Origin: Candidatus Woesearchaeota archaeon
GTDB lineage: Archaea > Nanobdellota > Nanobdellia > Woesearchaeales > UBA9642
Direction of reading: 5' to 3'
Length of the DNA: 64,000 nt
NCBI GenBank assembly: GCA_026002815.1
Contig: BPGB01000003.1
Location: forward strand, 1-64,000
This document shows positions 43,138 to 52,057 of this stretch, in pieces. The number at the start of each line of letters is the position of its first letter. Position 1 is the first letter of the stretch. Position numbers and translations under genes: made by a program. The notes beneath the pieces are model-generated. The model worked only from the letters and a program-made list of their open reading frames with translations. It searched no databases and was not told where the DNA came from.

Positions 43138-43422
43138 TTAACTAACAGAATTATTCAAATCTTTTAACTCATTAAAATATTTATATGCATAAGAACAAGA
43201 TGTTTTCACTATTAATTTCAATCCTTTTCTTTTATTTTCTTCAAGCCAAGAATAAATATAATCATATAATTGTCTTGCTATTCCTTTTCCTCTTAATGAA
43301 ATGGGAACATACGTGTGATAAAAATCAATAACATCTCCATCAAGATGATATTGCACAACACACTCCTTTCCATCGATGACGCAATAAAATCGCTTATTAT
43401 CATAATCGTGAATCACTTTCAT
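43138..43422 (-). CDS. Small GNAT-type N-acetyltransferase (YjdJ/NATD1 type)
   Basis: 94 residues, shorter than ordinary GNAT enzymes and of the compact type: YHLDGDVIDFYHTYVPISLR leads into the acetyl-CoA binding turn R-G-K-G-I-A (residues about 49-54), then a helix and LKLIVKTSCSYAYKYFNE. The family transfers acetyl groups to unidentified small molecules or proteins. The Gly-rich P-loop is intact. It lies at the right end of a 180-base spacer from radA and next to the 16-bp repeat array. Substrate not known. Confidence 0.8.
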   Translation of the reverse strand: MKVIHDYDNKRFYCVIDGKECVVQYHLDGDVIDFYHTYVPISLRGKGIARQLYDYIYSWLEENKRKGLKLIVKTSCSYAYKYFNELKDLNNSVS

Positions 43423-43458
43423 ATATTAAATAGTGCATATTTAGTATATAAATATATT

Positions 43459-43570
43459 TATAATAAAATATAGTTATAATAAAATATATTTATAATAAAA
43501 TATAGTTATAATAAAATATAGTTATAATAAAATATAGTTATAATAAAATATAGTTATAATAAAATATTTA
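43459..43570. repeat. Tandem array of a 16-bp AT-only-like unit, about seven copies
   Basis: The unit TATAATAAAATATAGT occurs at 43459, 43475, 43491, 43507, 43523 and 43539, with one copy differing by one base (TATT), then a partial copy. There are no spacers, so it is not a CRISPR array. It lies in a 300-base gap between the acetyltransferase and the next gene; the rest of the gap is AT-rich with no gene seen. Confidence 0.9.
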
Positions 43571-43722
43571 CACTACTGATTACAATAAAAAAGCATAATA
43601 TTAAATAATATGACATATATAATATATACCAAATATAACACGTATAATATAAACTATTAATAGTAATTATATCAAAAAGTATATATCGAAAATATTAATA
43701 AAACATTAAGTGCTTACAAAAA

Positions 43723-44019
43723 ATGAATACTAGATTTTTTTACTTAACAACTTTAATCTATTCTTTAAATGGTTCATTAGATGTAATTATAAATGATAAA
43801 TATTCTAAAACGAATAATGACACTTCAATAAAAAATAAAATTAATTTACCAATCGAATACGAATTATTTAAAGAAAATATTTTAATAACACCCAATATAC
43901 AAAATTCTTTTTATAATACATACAATTATAATAAAGACACCACTATGCATGTTGATAAATATATTTTAGAAAAAGACACAACAAACAAAGATGTGTTGAT
44001 TTTAAATAAAAAATTATAA
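43723..44019 (+). CDS. Small probably exported protein
   Basis: 98 residues starting MNTRFFYLTTLIYSLNGSLD, a weak signal-peptide-like start, followed by Asn/Lys/Tyr-rich sequence (NDTSIKNKINLPIEYELFKE, then NIQNSFYNTYNYNKDT). It precedes the photolyase gene by 26 bases. Its low-complexity character resembles the N-terminal spacer of the TonB-receptor-like protein. No family recognised; whether it is a real gene is moderately supported by its open frame and by its spacing. Confidence 0.45.
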   Translation: MNTRFFYLTTLIYSLNGSLDVIINDKYSKTNNDTSIKNKINLPIEYELFKENILITPNIQNSFYNTYNYNKDTTMHVDKYILEKDTTNKDVLILNKKL

Positions 44020-44045
44020 ATAGAGTATTAAAACAATATTTCAAA

Positions 44046-45407
44046 ATGACAAAAAAAAATAAAAAATCTTTGTTCTTATTTAGGAGAGATTTAAGATTAG
44101 AGGACAATACAGGATTAATATCTGCGCTTATTGATTCTGAACAAGTTATTCCCGCATTTATTTTTGATAATAGGCAGTCTAAGAATAATAATCCTTTTTT
44201 TTCAACTAATGCTTTTGAATTTATGATAGAATCATTGAACGACCTCAATTCGCAGCTAAAAGCGCATAAAAAAAGATTATTTGTATTTGAAGGCATTACA
44301 GAAGATATTATTTCGGAATTGATAGATAGAGAAAAAATTGATGCTGTCTATATTAATAAAGAATATACTCCTTTTGGAAAGGAAAGGGATGCTGCTATAG
44401 AAGAAGCGTGTATGAAAAACAATGTTTCATTTAAATGTTTTCCAGATGTTTTGTTGAACGAACCGGAATATGTTTTAAAACCCGATGGCTCACCTTATAT
44501 TGTTTTTACTTCTTTTTGGAAAAAAGCATCACAATTACCTGTTAATAAGCCTATTAAAATAGAAAACCATGAATATACTAAATTTTATATAAGGAATATC
44601 TCTTTAGAAAAAAATATACCGAAATACACTGCTAATCCTTTTAGAATGCCTGGAGGAAGAAGTAATATTTTAAAGATAGATTTTTCCAAATTTAAGAATT
44701 ACGCGTCTGTCAGAGATTACCCATCAATAGAAGGAACCACTAAAATGTCTGCTCATCTTAAGTTTGGAACGATATCTATAAGAGAAGCATACTGGAAAAT
44801 AGTACAAGAATTAACGGAAACACATTCACTAATAAGACAATTATATTGGAGAGATTTCTTCTATCACATAGCGTATCATTTCCCAAAGGTTTTTGGTAAA
44901 CCTTTTAATGAAAAGTTTGAAAAAATAAAATGGGAATTTGATGAAGAAAAATTTAATGCGTGGTGTAATGGTAAGACAGGTTTTCCTATTGTGGATGCTG
45001 GAATGAGAGAACTTAATACAACAGGATACATGCATAATCGTGTAAGAATGATAGTTGCTAGTTTCTTAACTAAGGATCTTCATATAGATTGGCGTTTAGG
45101 CGAAAAATATTTTGCACAAAAACTTGTTGACTATGATCCATGTATAAACAATGGAAACTGGCAATGGTCTGCAAGCACAGGATGTGATGCACAACCATAT
45201 TTTAGAATATTTAATCCATGGCTTCAACAAAAAAAATTCGATCCTAAATGTGAATATATAAAAAAATGGGTCCCTGAGCTTAGAAAGGTTGATATACAAA
45301 CAATACATAATATATACGACTATAGTATAGAAGATTATCCATCACCAATAGTTGATCATTATGTAGAATCTAAAAAAGCAATCAAAATGTATAATATCTC
45401 TGACTAA
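44046..45407 (+). CDS. phr: Deoxyribodipyrimidine photolyase
   Basis: 453 residues of the cryptochrome/photolyase family, class I type. N-terminal antenna domain begins SLFLFRRDLRLEDNTGLISA. The C-terminal FAD domain contains LKFGTISIREAY, LYWRDFFYHIAYHFP, GKTGFPIVDAGMRELNTTGY, MHNRVRMIVASF and DYDPCINNGNWQWSASTG, all canonical. It uses light to split cyclobutane pyrimidine dimers, so the organism or its host meets sunlight. The length is standard. It stands apart from other repair genes. The small gene before it (26 bases) may be co-transcribed. Confidence 0.97.
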   Translation: MTKKNKKSLFLFRRDLRLEDNTGLISALIDSEQVIPAFIFDNRQSKNNNPFFSTNAFEFMIESLNDLNSQLKAHKKRLFVFEGITEDIISELIDREKIDAVYINKEYTPFGKERDAAIEEACMKNNVSFKCFPDVLLNEPEYVLKPDGSPYIVFTSFWKKASQLPVNKPIKIENHEYTKFYIRNISLEKNIPKYTANPFRMPGGRSNILKIDFSKFKNYASVRDYPSIEGTTKMSAHLKFGTISIREAYWKIVQELTETHSLIRQLYWRDFFYHIAYHFPKVFGKPFNEKFEKIKWEFDEEKFNAWCNGKTGFPIVDAGMRELNTTGYMHNRVRMIVASFLTKDLHIDWRLGEKYFAQKLVDYDPCINNGNWQWSASTGCDAQPYFRIFNPWLQQKKFDPKCEYIKKWVPELRKVDIQTIHNIYDYSIEDYPSPIVDHYVESKKAIKMYNISD

Positions 45408-45592
45408 TGAAACAATATTATGTCTTCTTGAAAACAAAATATTTATAAACAAAAATAGATTACTTTTATTTTCGCATTTTTAGTAATAAAAACCATTAAA
45501 AGAAAAAAGTGTACGAATCAACAAATTATCGGCACATAGAAATACTATTAATACTATTCAAACTTATAGCACTCTCTACAATAGGAGGTTTT

Positions 45593-45670
45593 ATGTCTTC
45601 AAATACTATTTCTTCTCGCCACTTTATAATACAAAAAACAATTCTTAAAAAAATCTTGATGGAGGTATAA
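45593..45670 (+). CDS. 25-residue leader ORF before arginine decarboxylase
   Basis: The ATG at 45593 follows a strong TAGGAGGTTTT. The 25-codon frame (MSSNTISSRHFIIQKTILKK, then five more residues) ends at the TAA that touches the ATG of the next gene (GTATAAATG). The decarboxylase binding site GGAGGTATAA lies inside its last codons. The strong initiation signal and exact abutment suggest translational coupling or a leader peptide; basic residues are frequent. It could instead be a small protein of its own. No homologue is known to me. Confidence 0.5.
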   Translation: MSSNTISSRHFIIQKTILKKILMEV

Positions 45671-46198
45671 ATGAAGAAGGTTTTAATTGGAATGAGGGTT
45701 CCTAAAGATTATTTTATTACGTCCGGAAAAGGAGAATCAGACATAACAATACATGCCGGATCATATCACCTCGCACTTAAAGATGCAGGCATAGAAATGT
45801 GCAATATAATGACTTATTCCTCTATAATGCCTTCAATATCTAGAGAAATTCCTAAACCTAAACTTGTCCATGGAGCAGTTATGGAAACAATAATGGCAGT
45901 TGCACATGGTAGAAAGGGACAAAAAGCTACTGCTGGAATAATCTATGGATGGTTATATGATAAAAAAACAAAAAAGAAATTCGGCGGTCTAGTATGCGAG
46001 CATAATGGCAATTATGATGAGAAAGAAGTGGAGAAGAGACTTAAAGCAAGCATTAACGAACTTTATGTTAACGGTTTTTCAGAAAAATATTATCTTAAAG
46101 ATGTTAAGATAATTAAAAAGAGTATGACTATAAAGAAAAAGCATGGAACGGCATTAGTCGCTATATGTTTTGTAAATCATGAAATACCTGTTCTATAA
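45671..46198 (+). CDS. pdaD: Pyruvoyl-dependent arginine decarboxylase
   Basis: 175 residues, the size of the family proenzyme. Self-cleavage between the two serines of TYSSIMP (about S50-S51) makes the beta and alpha chains and the pyruvoyl cofactor, as in PvlArgDC. VPKDYFITSGKGESDITIHA and HGRKGQKATAGIIYG are family segments. It converts arginine to agmatine for polyamines and for agmatidine in the tRNA that reads AUA. GGAGGTAT precedes the ATG. A 25-codon ORF is directly upstream. Confidence 0.92.
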   Translation: MKKVLIGMRVPKDYFITSGKGESDITIHAGSYHLALKDAGIEMCNIMTYSSIMPSISREIPKPKLVHGAVMETIMAVAHGRKGQKATAGIIYGWLYDKKTKKKFGGLVCEHNGNYDEKEVEKRLKASINELYVNGFSEKYYLKDVKIIKKSMTIKKKHGTALVAICFVNHEIPVL

Positions 46199-46411
46199 AC
46201 CCTGTTTAGATAATTATTTCTTAAACTAAGATTTAAGTTGATTAAGTATAGAGAGTATAGCAAGCATATTATAAGTTTTGTTTTGATTCGAATTGATTGA
46301 TTTCATTTTCAAATTTAAATATGAGAATTCCAATTCAGTAATTTTATTATTTAATATTTCCACAATATTTAAATAATGGTTTTCTTACTTCTTCTACTAA
46401 GAGGTGAGTGT

Positions 46412-47833
46412 GTGATTAACCCTAGTCATTATTTTATTCTTAAAAACGGGGGAACGATAAAGTCTTTAGAGGAATTAATCAGCGTACTAAAAAACATAGA
46501 TAAGGAAACATTTGAATATCATGTTAATAAAGAAAAAAATGATTTCTCTAACTGGATAAGATATGTTTTTAAATTGAAAAAATTATCAGATTCTATTTTT
46601 GATTTTACATATTCTGAAAGAGATGAGATTATAAAGGCCATACAAAAACATTTGAATGAACACAAGTTTTTAATCATCAATTCTGGTTCTTCCTCCATCA
46701 AGTTTCAAATAATAGAAATGACTTCAAGACAAGTTTTACTGAAAGGAATAGTAGATGCGATTGGTTTGGAAAATTCTAGTTTAAAGCTGTTTGGAGAAAA
46801 AACCATCGAGAAAAATATCATGATAAAAAATCACGAGGAAGGTATAAAAACAATAATAAATGAATTATTATCTTCTGAATCCTTAGGTTGTTTAGATGAA
46901 ATAAAAGCAATAATTCATAGAGTGGTTCATGGCGGAGAATTATTTAGCGAACCTACAATAATAAATGATGAATCCCTAGAAAAAATAGAGAGTTTATCAA
47001 ATATTGCTCCGTTACATAATCCTTACAATGTTGTATGCATAAAAGCTTTCAGGAAAATGTATCCAGATGTAAAGCAGATTGCCGTTTTTGACACAGCATT
47101 CCATTCAACTATTCAAAAAGAAAAATTTCTATATGGTATCCCTATAAAATTCTATGAGCAATATGGAATAAGAAAGTATGGATTTCATGGTTCGAGTCAT
47201 AAGTACATCGCTACATTAATGCAGGATTATTATAAAATAAAGAAAAAAAGAAATCCAAAATATATAATTTGCCATTTAGGTAATGGATGTTCAATAACTG
47301 CCATAAAGAATGGTAAATCCTTCAACACGAGCATGGGTTTTACTCCTACGGATGGCTTGATTATGGGCACAAGGAGTGGAAGTCTAGACCCATACATTGC
47401 AGTTCATTTAGAAAAAACACTCAATATAGGCTATGATGATTTAGGAATTATTCTTAATAAAAAATCTGGATTATTAGGAATTTCTGGATATAGTGATATG
47501 AGAAAAATATTAGAGAATATAAATAATCAGGACTGTAAACTCGCACTTGATATGTTCATAGATAGGATAGTTCATTATATTGGAGCGTATACTGCTGAAT
47601 TAAATGGTATTGATGGAATAGTTTTCACTGGTGGTATAGGAGAGAATTCCGATTATATTAGAAAAAAAGTTATTGAAAATTTTAAGTTTTTAGGAATAAA
47701 ATTAGATAATAAAAAGAATAAATCTAATGATTTTATTATAACATCTAAGGGCTCTAAAATAGAATGCTTTGTTATAAAAACTAATGAAGAACTTCAAATG
47801 GCTATAGAAGCTAAAGAATTATTAAATTTGTAA
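46412..47833 (+). CDS. ackA: Acetate kinase with an N-terminal DUF5752-like domain
   Basis: About 473 residues. An N-terminal domain of about 80 residues (FILKNGGTIKSLEELISVLK, FEYHVNKEKNDFSNWIRYVF) resembles the DUF5752 family; then a complete acetate kinase begins at FLIINSGSSSIKFQ. Kinase motifs include VVHGGELFSEP, KYGFHGSSHKYI, LGNGCSITAIKNGKSFNTSM and FTGGIGENS. Acetyl phosphate plus ADP gives acetate and ATP. The start is set at the GTG at 46412 behind GAGGTGA; an ATG at 46376 would add a short hydrophobic leader. The family normally lacks such an extension, and no phosphotransacetylase gene is seen in the window. Confidence 0.9.
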   Translation: MINPSHYFILKNGGTIKSLEELISVLKNIDKETFEYHVNKEKNDFSNWIRYVFKLKKLSDSIFDFTYSERDEIIKAIQKHLNEHKFLIINSGSSSIKFQIIEMTSRQVLLKGIVDAIGLENSSLKLFGEKTIEKNIMIKNHEEGIKTIINELLSSESLGCLDEIKAIIHRVVHGGELFSEPTIINDESLEKIESLSNIAPLHNPYNVVCIKAFRKMYPDVKQIAVFDTAFHSTIQKEKFLYGIPIKFYEQYGIRKYGFHGSSHKYIATLMQDYYKIKKKRNPKYIICHLGNGCSITAIKNGKSFNTSMGFTPTDGLIMGTRSGSLDPYIAVHLEKTLNIGYDDLGIILNKKSGLLGISGYSDMRKILENINNQDCKLALDMFIDRIVHYIGAYTAELNGIDGIVFTGGIGENSDYIRKKVIENFKFLGIKLDNKKNKSNDFIITSKGSKIECFVIKTNEELQMAIEAKELLNL

Positions 47834-47911
47834 AAAGACGTAAACACCGATAGATTAATAGATAAAGAATAAAATATAAATTTTTAATATATTTTTTTAA
47901 TCTAAAAATTT

Positions 47912-48334
47912 TTACTCTAAACCACAATATTTCAGTATTCTTTCTATAAAATTTTTTTCCATTAAGTAATTTTTACATTTTATATACGATTCTTCAACTG
48001 CTATTTCAAAATCAACATTATTATTCCATAGTTTTTTCATTAGACTCTTATAAGAAGGATATAATTTTCTTATAACATAAGTGCATAAGAAAACATCATC
48101 TACATATCCTTCAGGACCATAAATATCATCAGGTAAGACATCATCAGGACTAACAAAATATCCTAAAGCTGCATTTATCAAAATTCTCGATTCTTTATCT
48201 ACCTCTTCATAATCCAACATATCTGACAATATTTTGAAAAAATCAGGTATGTATTTAATCATACTTATATCTTGTCCTTGACTTTCAAAATCCTGCAATT
48301 CTTGTATTAGAAAAGTATAATATATGTTTTTCAT
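47912..48334 (-). CDS. DUF1232-domain protein (YkvA-like)
   Basis: 140 residues. The core INAALGYFVSPDDVLPDDIYGPEG and the following DDVFLCTYVIRKL match the DUF1232 signature (ALxYFISPxDxIPD). Relatives are small, often membrane-associated proteins with unknown roles. N- and C-terminal regions are helical. It sits alone between acetate kinase and the por operon; no link to either is evident. Confidence 0.7.
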   Translation of the reverse strand: MKNIYYTFLIQELQDFESQGQDISMIKYIPDFFKILSDMLDYEEVDKESRILINAALGYFVSPDDVLPDDIYGPEGYVDDVFLCTYVIRKLYPSYKSLMKKLWNNNVDFEIAVEESYIKCKNYLMEKNFIERILKYCGLE

Positions 48335-48413
48335 AAGTTTCTTAATGCTTATATTCAGTATATGTTTATTTATTTTTGTTTATATATTTATTTTTAATAA
48401 ATATTAATCCTTT

Positions 48414-49358
48414 TTATTTTATTCCACATTTTTCTTTTAGTTCATTCCATCTCTTATCTACATCCTTTTGAAACTCCTCTATTAAATGCTCATTTCCTGG
48501 TTCTAATAGGTGTTTAAATCTTGATTGTACTTTTATAAATTCTATTATTGGAAGTTTTTTCCCCTGTTCTTCAGGGTTATAATTTAACTTATATTTACCA
48601 TCTTCAACTTCATATAATGGCCAAAAACAGGTATCAACAGCTATTTTTGAAAGCATGACTGCGTCACCATCATGTATTCCCCATCCAGGTATGCAAGGAC
48701 TAAAAACATTTATGAATGAAGCTGTTTCATCAGTAGCTTTATATCCTTTTTCTAATTTAATTATTAAATCTTGAATATTACTCAAAGATGCTTGCGCAAC
48801 ATACTTCATATTATGAGCAACCATTATTTCGGTAAAGTTCTTTCTAATTTCTTGTTTTCCTTTTCTAACTTTACCAACCGGGTCGGTAGTTGTCTGCGAA
48901 TACAATGGTGTTGCTGATGACCTTTGCACACCAGTATTCATATAAGCTTCATTATCGTAACACACGTATAGAAATTTATGACCTCTCTCTATTGCTCCGC
49001 TCAATGATTGTAAGCCAATATCATAAGTCCCACCATCTCCTGCAATACATAAATACCTGAAGTCTTTGTCATTGCTTATGTATCCTTTTCTTTTTAATAC
49101 TTTGACCGCTGATTCTACTCCTGATATGTTTGCTGCTGTATTTTCAAAAGCAGTATGAATCCAAGGAGTCTTCCAAGCAGAATAAGGATATATTGTTGTT
49201 GAAACCTCTAAGCAACCAGTCGCTGAACTAACTATTACTTCTTTATCAGCAGACATTAATGCCAGTTTCGCTATTGTCGGAGCAGGACAACCAGCACATA
49301 ATCTATGACCACCAACTATTTTAACTTCTCTTTTTGCAAATTCTTTTATATTAACCAT
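48414..49358 (-). CDS. porB: Pyruvate:ferredoxin oxidoreductase, beta subunit
   Basis: 314 residues of the thiamine pyrophosphate-binding beta chain. HRLCAGCPAPTIAKLAL carries the CxxC cluster ligands; AGDGGTYDIGLQSLSGAIER is the TPP motif region; CYDNEAYMNTGVQRSSATPL and the later single Cys (VFSPCIPGWG) are typical. The enzyme oxidises pyruvate with CoA to acetyl-CoA, CO2 and reduced ferredoxin. It is the last gene of the operon porG-porD-receiver-porA-porB and the length is normal. Confidence 0.95.
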   Translation of the reverse strand: MVNIKEFAKREVKIVGGHRLCAGCPAPTIAKLALMSADKEVIVSSATGCLEVSTTIYPYSAWKTPWIHTAFENTAANISGVESAVKVLKRKGYISNDKDFRYLCIAGDGGTYDIGLQSLSGAIERGHKFLYVCYDNEAYMNTGVQRSSATPLYSQTTTDPVGKVRKGKQEIRKNFTEIMVAHNMKYVAQASLSNIQDLIIKLEKGYKATDETASFINVFSPCIPGWGIHDGDAVMLSKIAVDTCFWPLYEVEDGKYKLNYNPEEQGKKLPIIEFIKVQSRFKHLLEPGNEHLIEEFQKDVDKRWNELKEKCGIK

Positions 49359-49425
49359 TTTATATTTAAAATAATAAATAATATTTTAAAATATTCTGTT
49401 ATATCTTTAATTTTAGGTTTAATAC

Positions 49426-50610
49426 TTATTCTCTTACTCCCCAATACCTTAATTTGTTATTTTCGTCAAGGAATTGTGATTCTATATTTTCTAATTCAGC
49501 ATATAATCCAAGAGCATCTTTCATGCCAAAGTTTCTTCCTCCTAAGCCAAAAACGTAATTAACTATTTTTGGTTTCTTTTCATAATGATATAATCCTGCT
49601 GAAATTTCTGAATATAATGGACTGTATGCTCCAAATCCAGATGCTCTTTCAAGAACAATTACTGCTTTAGCATTTTTCAATGCTTGAGCGACCTCTAATT
49701 CTGGAAATGGCCTGAATAATATTATTTTTAGCAATCCTACTTTTTTTCCTTGTCTTCTTAATTCATCAACGGCATTCTTCAATATTCCGCATGCAGAACT
49801 CATAGCAACTATTATATAATCTGCATCTTCCGTATAATATTTTTCTATAAAACCATAATTTCTTCCTGTTATTTTAGAGAATTGTTCAAAAACGTTTTTT
49901 ATTACTTCTTTTGATTTATTAATGACATCAATTCCTTGTTTTTTGTGTTCAAAAAAATAATCATAAAAATCCAAAACACCAACCGATAAAGGTTTTTTTG
50001 TGTCTAAAAAATCGAATGCCGGTTCCCTTTTACCTACAAAGTTTCTTACTGTTTCAGTTTCTAAAACATCAACATTAACTAAGGAATGACTGGTTATAAA
50101 ACCATCCTGACAAATCATTACTGGAAGTTGAACCTCCTTATGCTCAGCTACTTTTATAGCCATAATGTTATAATCATAAACTTCTTGAGCATCCTCGCAA
50201 TAAAAAGATATCCAACCAGAATCCCTGACAGCCATTCCATCTGAATGATCACAATGAATGTTTATTGGTCCAGATAGTGCTCTATTTACTAGATTCAATA
50301 CTATTGGTAGCCTTAATGAAGGCACTATAAATAATGGTTCAAACATGAAAGCTAGTCCCTGACTAGAAGTTGCAGTAATTACTCTAGCACCGGCAGTTGA
50401 TGCACCAATCGCAACGCTCATCACGGAGTGTTCAGATTCACATCTGACTATTTCAGAGTCTACTAATCCATCTGCTACAAATTGAGAATATGTTTCAACT
50501 ATTTGCGTTTGAGGGGTTATTGGATATAGTGGAACTACGTCAGGGTTTAGTTGCATCATTGCCTCGGCTGCAGCTTCTGCCCCTGTTAATGCTTTTGTTG
50601 ATTTGCTCAT
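49426..50610 (-). CDS. porA: Pyruvate:ferredoxin oxidoreductase, alpha subunit
   Basis: 394 residues. LTGAEAAAEAMMQLNPDVVP and YPITPQTQIVETYSQFVADG at the N-terminus and SECEHSV-like CESEHSVMSVAIGASTAGAR are canonical, followed by the SSQGLAFMFEPL motif and the C-terminal transketolase-like domain. It contributes the pyrimidine domain that completes the TPP site with PorB. It is preceded by a receiver-domain gene rather than directly by porD. Confidence 0.95.
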   Translation of the reverse strand: MSKSTKALTGAEAAAEAMMQLNPDVVPLYPITPQTQIVETYSQFVADGLVDSEIVRCESEHSVMSVAIGASTAGARVITATSSQGLAFMFEPLFIVPSLRLPIVLNLVNRALSGPINIHCDHSDGMAVRDSGWISFYCEDAQEVYDYNIMAIKVAEHKEVQLPVMICQDGFITSHSLVNVDVLETETVRNFVGKREPAFDFLDTKKPLSVGVLDFYDYFFEHKKQGIDVINKSKEVIKNVFEQFSKITGRNYGFIEKYYTEDADYIIVAMSSACGILKNAVDELRRQGKKVGLLKIILFRPFPELEVAQALKNAKAVIVLERASGFGAYSPLYSEISAGLYHYEKKPKIVNYVFGLGGRNFGMKDALGLYAELENIESQFLDENNKLRYWGVRE

Positions 50611-50713
50611 TTTTGGTTAATTCTTACATTTATACATTGCATATATTATTTTAAAATAAATATTATAACAATAACTAACTATAACAAAATATAAAACAAC
50701 AAATAAAAATATA

Positions 50714-51094
50714 TTATATGGATAAGCTCTTTTTTATAAAATTTTTAACCTCTGATATGTTTATGGGTTTCTTAAATATTGCATCCGCGTTCTTAAAATA
50801 TTTTGGTTCAGAGCTAATTCCTATGACTAATATATTTCTAGCTTTAGCAGCATTAATTACTGCGTTACCTCTAAAATCGGCAGGAGATGCATGTGTTATT
50901 TTATAATTTCCTTTTTCAGGAAACACTCCATCGGTAATTATACATGAATAGTTTTTTTTCTGTATTAAAGATAATGCATCTTCGAGATTTGATGCTACGT
51001 CTACTTTACCGAAAACATTTTTAAAAATTATCATTAAACTATCTCTAAAATCAGAGTCATCTTCTACTATTAAAAGAGATTTCTCATCATTCAT
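50714..51094 (-). CDS. Receiver (REC) domain protein inside the por operon
   Basis: 126 residues, a stand-alone response-regulator receiver. Metal-binding acids E11-D12-D13 in IVEDDSD, phospho-acceptor D55 in IITDGVF and the lysine in FKKPINISEV are all present. Residues about 57-75 form an insert after D55 (KGNYKITHASPADFRG) compared with standard receivers. There is no output domain. It overlaps the end of porD by eight bases and precedes porA, so it is co-translated with the pyruvate oxidoreductase. No histidine kinase gene is visible in the window. Whether it controls the enzyme is unknown. Confidence 0.85.
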   Translation of the reverse strand: MNDEKSLLIVEDDSDFRDSLMIIFKNVFGKVDVASNLEDALSLIQKKNYSCIITDGVFPEKGNYKITHASPADFRGNAVINAAKARNILVIGISSEPKYFKNADAIFKKPINISEVKNFIKKSLSI

Positions 51095-51392
51095 TTTTTG
51101 CCTCTTCCTCCGGAATCATTTTTATGCAATGAACAGGACAAACTTGTGAGCATATTGAACATCCTTTACAATGTTTTAAATCTATTCCTTTTATTACCGG
51201 GTTTCCATCGGGTCCTTCTTTTATAATAGTTATCGAATTATCCGGACAATATAAGTAACATAGCATACAATTTATACACATATTTTTATCTATTATTGGT
51301 CTTAAAGCTCTCCATGTACCAGTATTAAATTCCTCTGAACTTCCTCCTTCGGTTTTAGCGCCTTTTGATATTTCATCTTTTTTTAATAACAT
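51087..51392 (-). CDS. porD: Pyruvate:ferredoxin oxidoreductase, delta (ferredoxin) subunit
   Basis: About 101 residues with two [4Fe-4S] ferredoxin motifs, CINCMLCYLYCPDN and CKGCSICSQVCPVH, the electron-transfer subunit of the complex. The ATG at 51392 is preferred to a GTG three codons upstream. It follows porG closely and overlaps the receiver gene. The family is normally about 85-105 residues long; this is standard. Confidence 0.95.
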   Translation of the reverse strand: MLLKKDEISKGAKTEGGSSEEFNTGTWRALRPIIDKNMCINCMLCYLYCPDNSITIIKEGPDGNPVIKGIDLKHCKGCSICSQVCPVHCIKMIPEEEAKNE

Positions 51393-51424
51393 AATAATCA
51401 CTGACTTTTATTTTATAATTATTT

Positions 51425-51985
51425 TTATATCCCCTTTACTTGATTATATGCTTCGTTAGCGGCTTCAATATTTTTTTCAATTATTTCAGGTCTTAATTTT
51501 CTTGCAAATTCGTCGCGTATCTCTTTTTCTAATTCTTCTAATGTATAATAATTACTTACCTTTGATAACGCACCAAGCATAGTGGTGTTTGTTATTGGGG
51601 ATTTTAAATATTTCAAAGCAATGGCTGTTGCATTAACAGTATATATTTTTCCATTAAAATTTATTTGTTCTTTTAATTTTTCAGGAGAACCGGAATAGTT
51701 TGCTAACAATATTGCGTCATCTTTAAGTTTAAAAAATGAACCGTTTAAAGACAATAATGTTGGATCTATTACAACAACAATATCAGGATCTGCTTCACTG
51801 CTACACCCTCTTATTGGCGCCTTAGAAGTTCTTGTGAATGCTCTTACAGGAGCGCCTTTTCTTTCAGGACCATAATCTGGAAAGCTTTGAATAAATAATC
51901 CTTTCTTTATCGCTTGCCTTGCAACTATTTCCGCAGCAGATTTTGCTCCTTGCCCACCTCTTCCTATAAATTCTATCTCGTACAT
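51425..51985 (-). CDS. porG: Pyruvate:ferredoxin oxidoreductase, gamma subunit
   Basis: 186 residues. FIGRGGQGAKSAAEIVARQA is the conserved N-terminal turn; FPDYGPERKGAPVRAFTRTS and TALK-like sequences follow. It is the first gene of the operon. The gamma chain closes over the CoA/TPP region. Leaderless or weak-binding-site start ATG at 51985 (GTACGAGATAG region). Confidence 0.95.
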   Translation of the reverse strand: MYEIEFIGRGGQGAKSAAEIVARQAIKKGLFIQSFPDYGPERKGAPVRAFTRTSKAPIRGCSSEADPDIVVVIDPTLLSLNGSFFKLKDDAILLANYSGSPEKLKEQINFNGKIYTVNATAIALKYLKSPITNTTMLGALSKVSNYYTLEELEKEIRDEFARKLRPEIIEKNIEAANEAYNQVKGI

Positions 51986-52017
51986 TTTTAATAAATAAAA
52001 CCTAATGAATAGATTGT

Positions 52018-52057
52018 TACTTAGTTATTTCTTAATATACTTAGTTATTTCTTAATA
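52018..52057. repeat. Exact 20-bp tandem duplication
   Basis: TACTTAGTTATTTCTTAATA occurs twice in tandem in the divergent spacer between porG and truD, close to where the por promoter should lie. It may be a pair of operator-like sites or a slippage product. Confidence 0.85.

Noticed and set aside
43459-43570. CRISPR array
   Set aside because: The 16-bp units are directly adjacent, there are no spacers and no cas genes are nearby.
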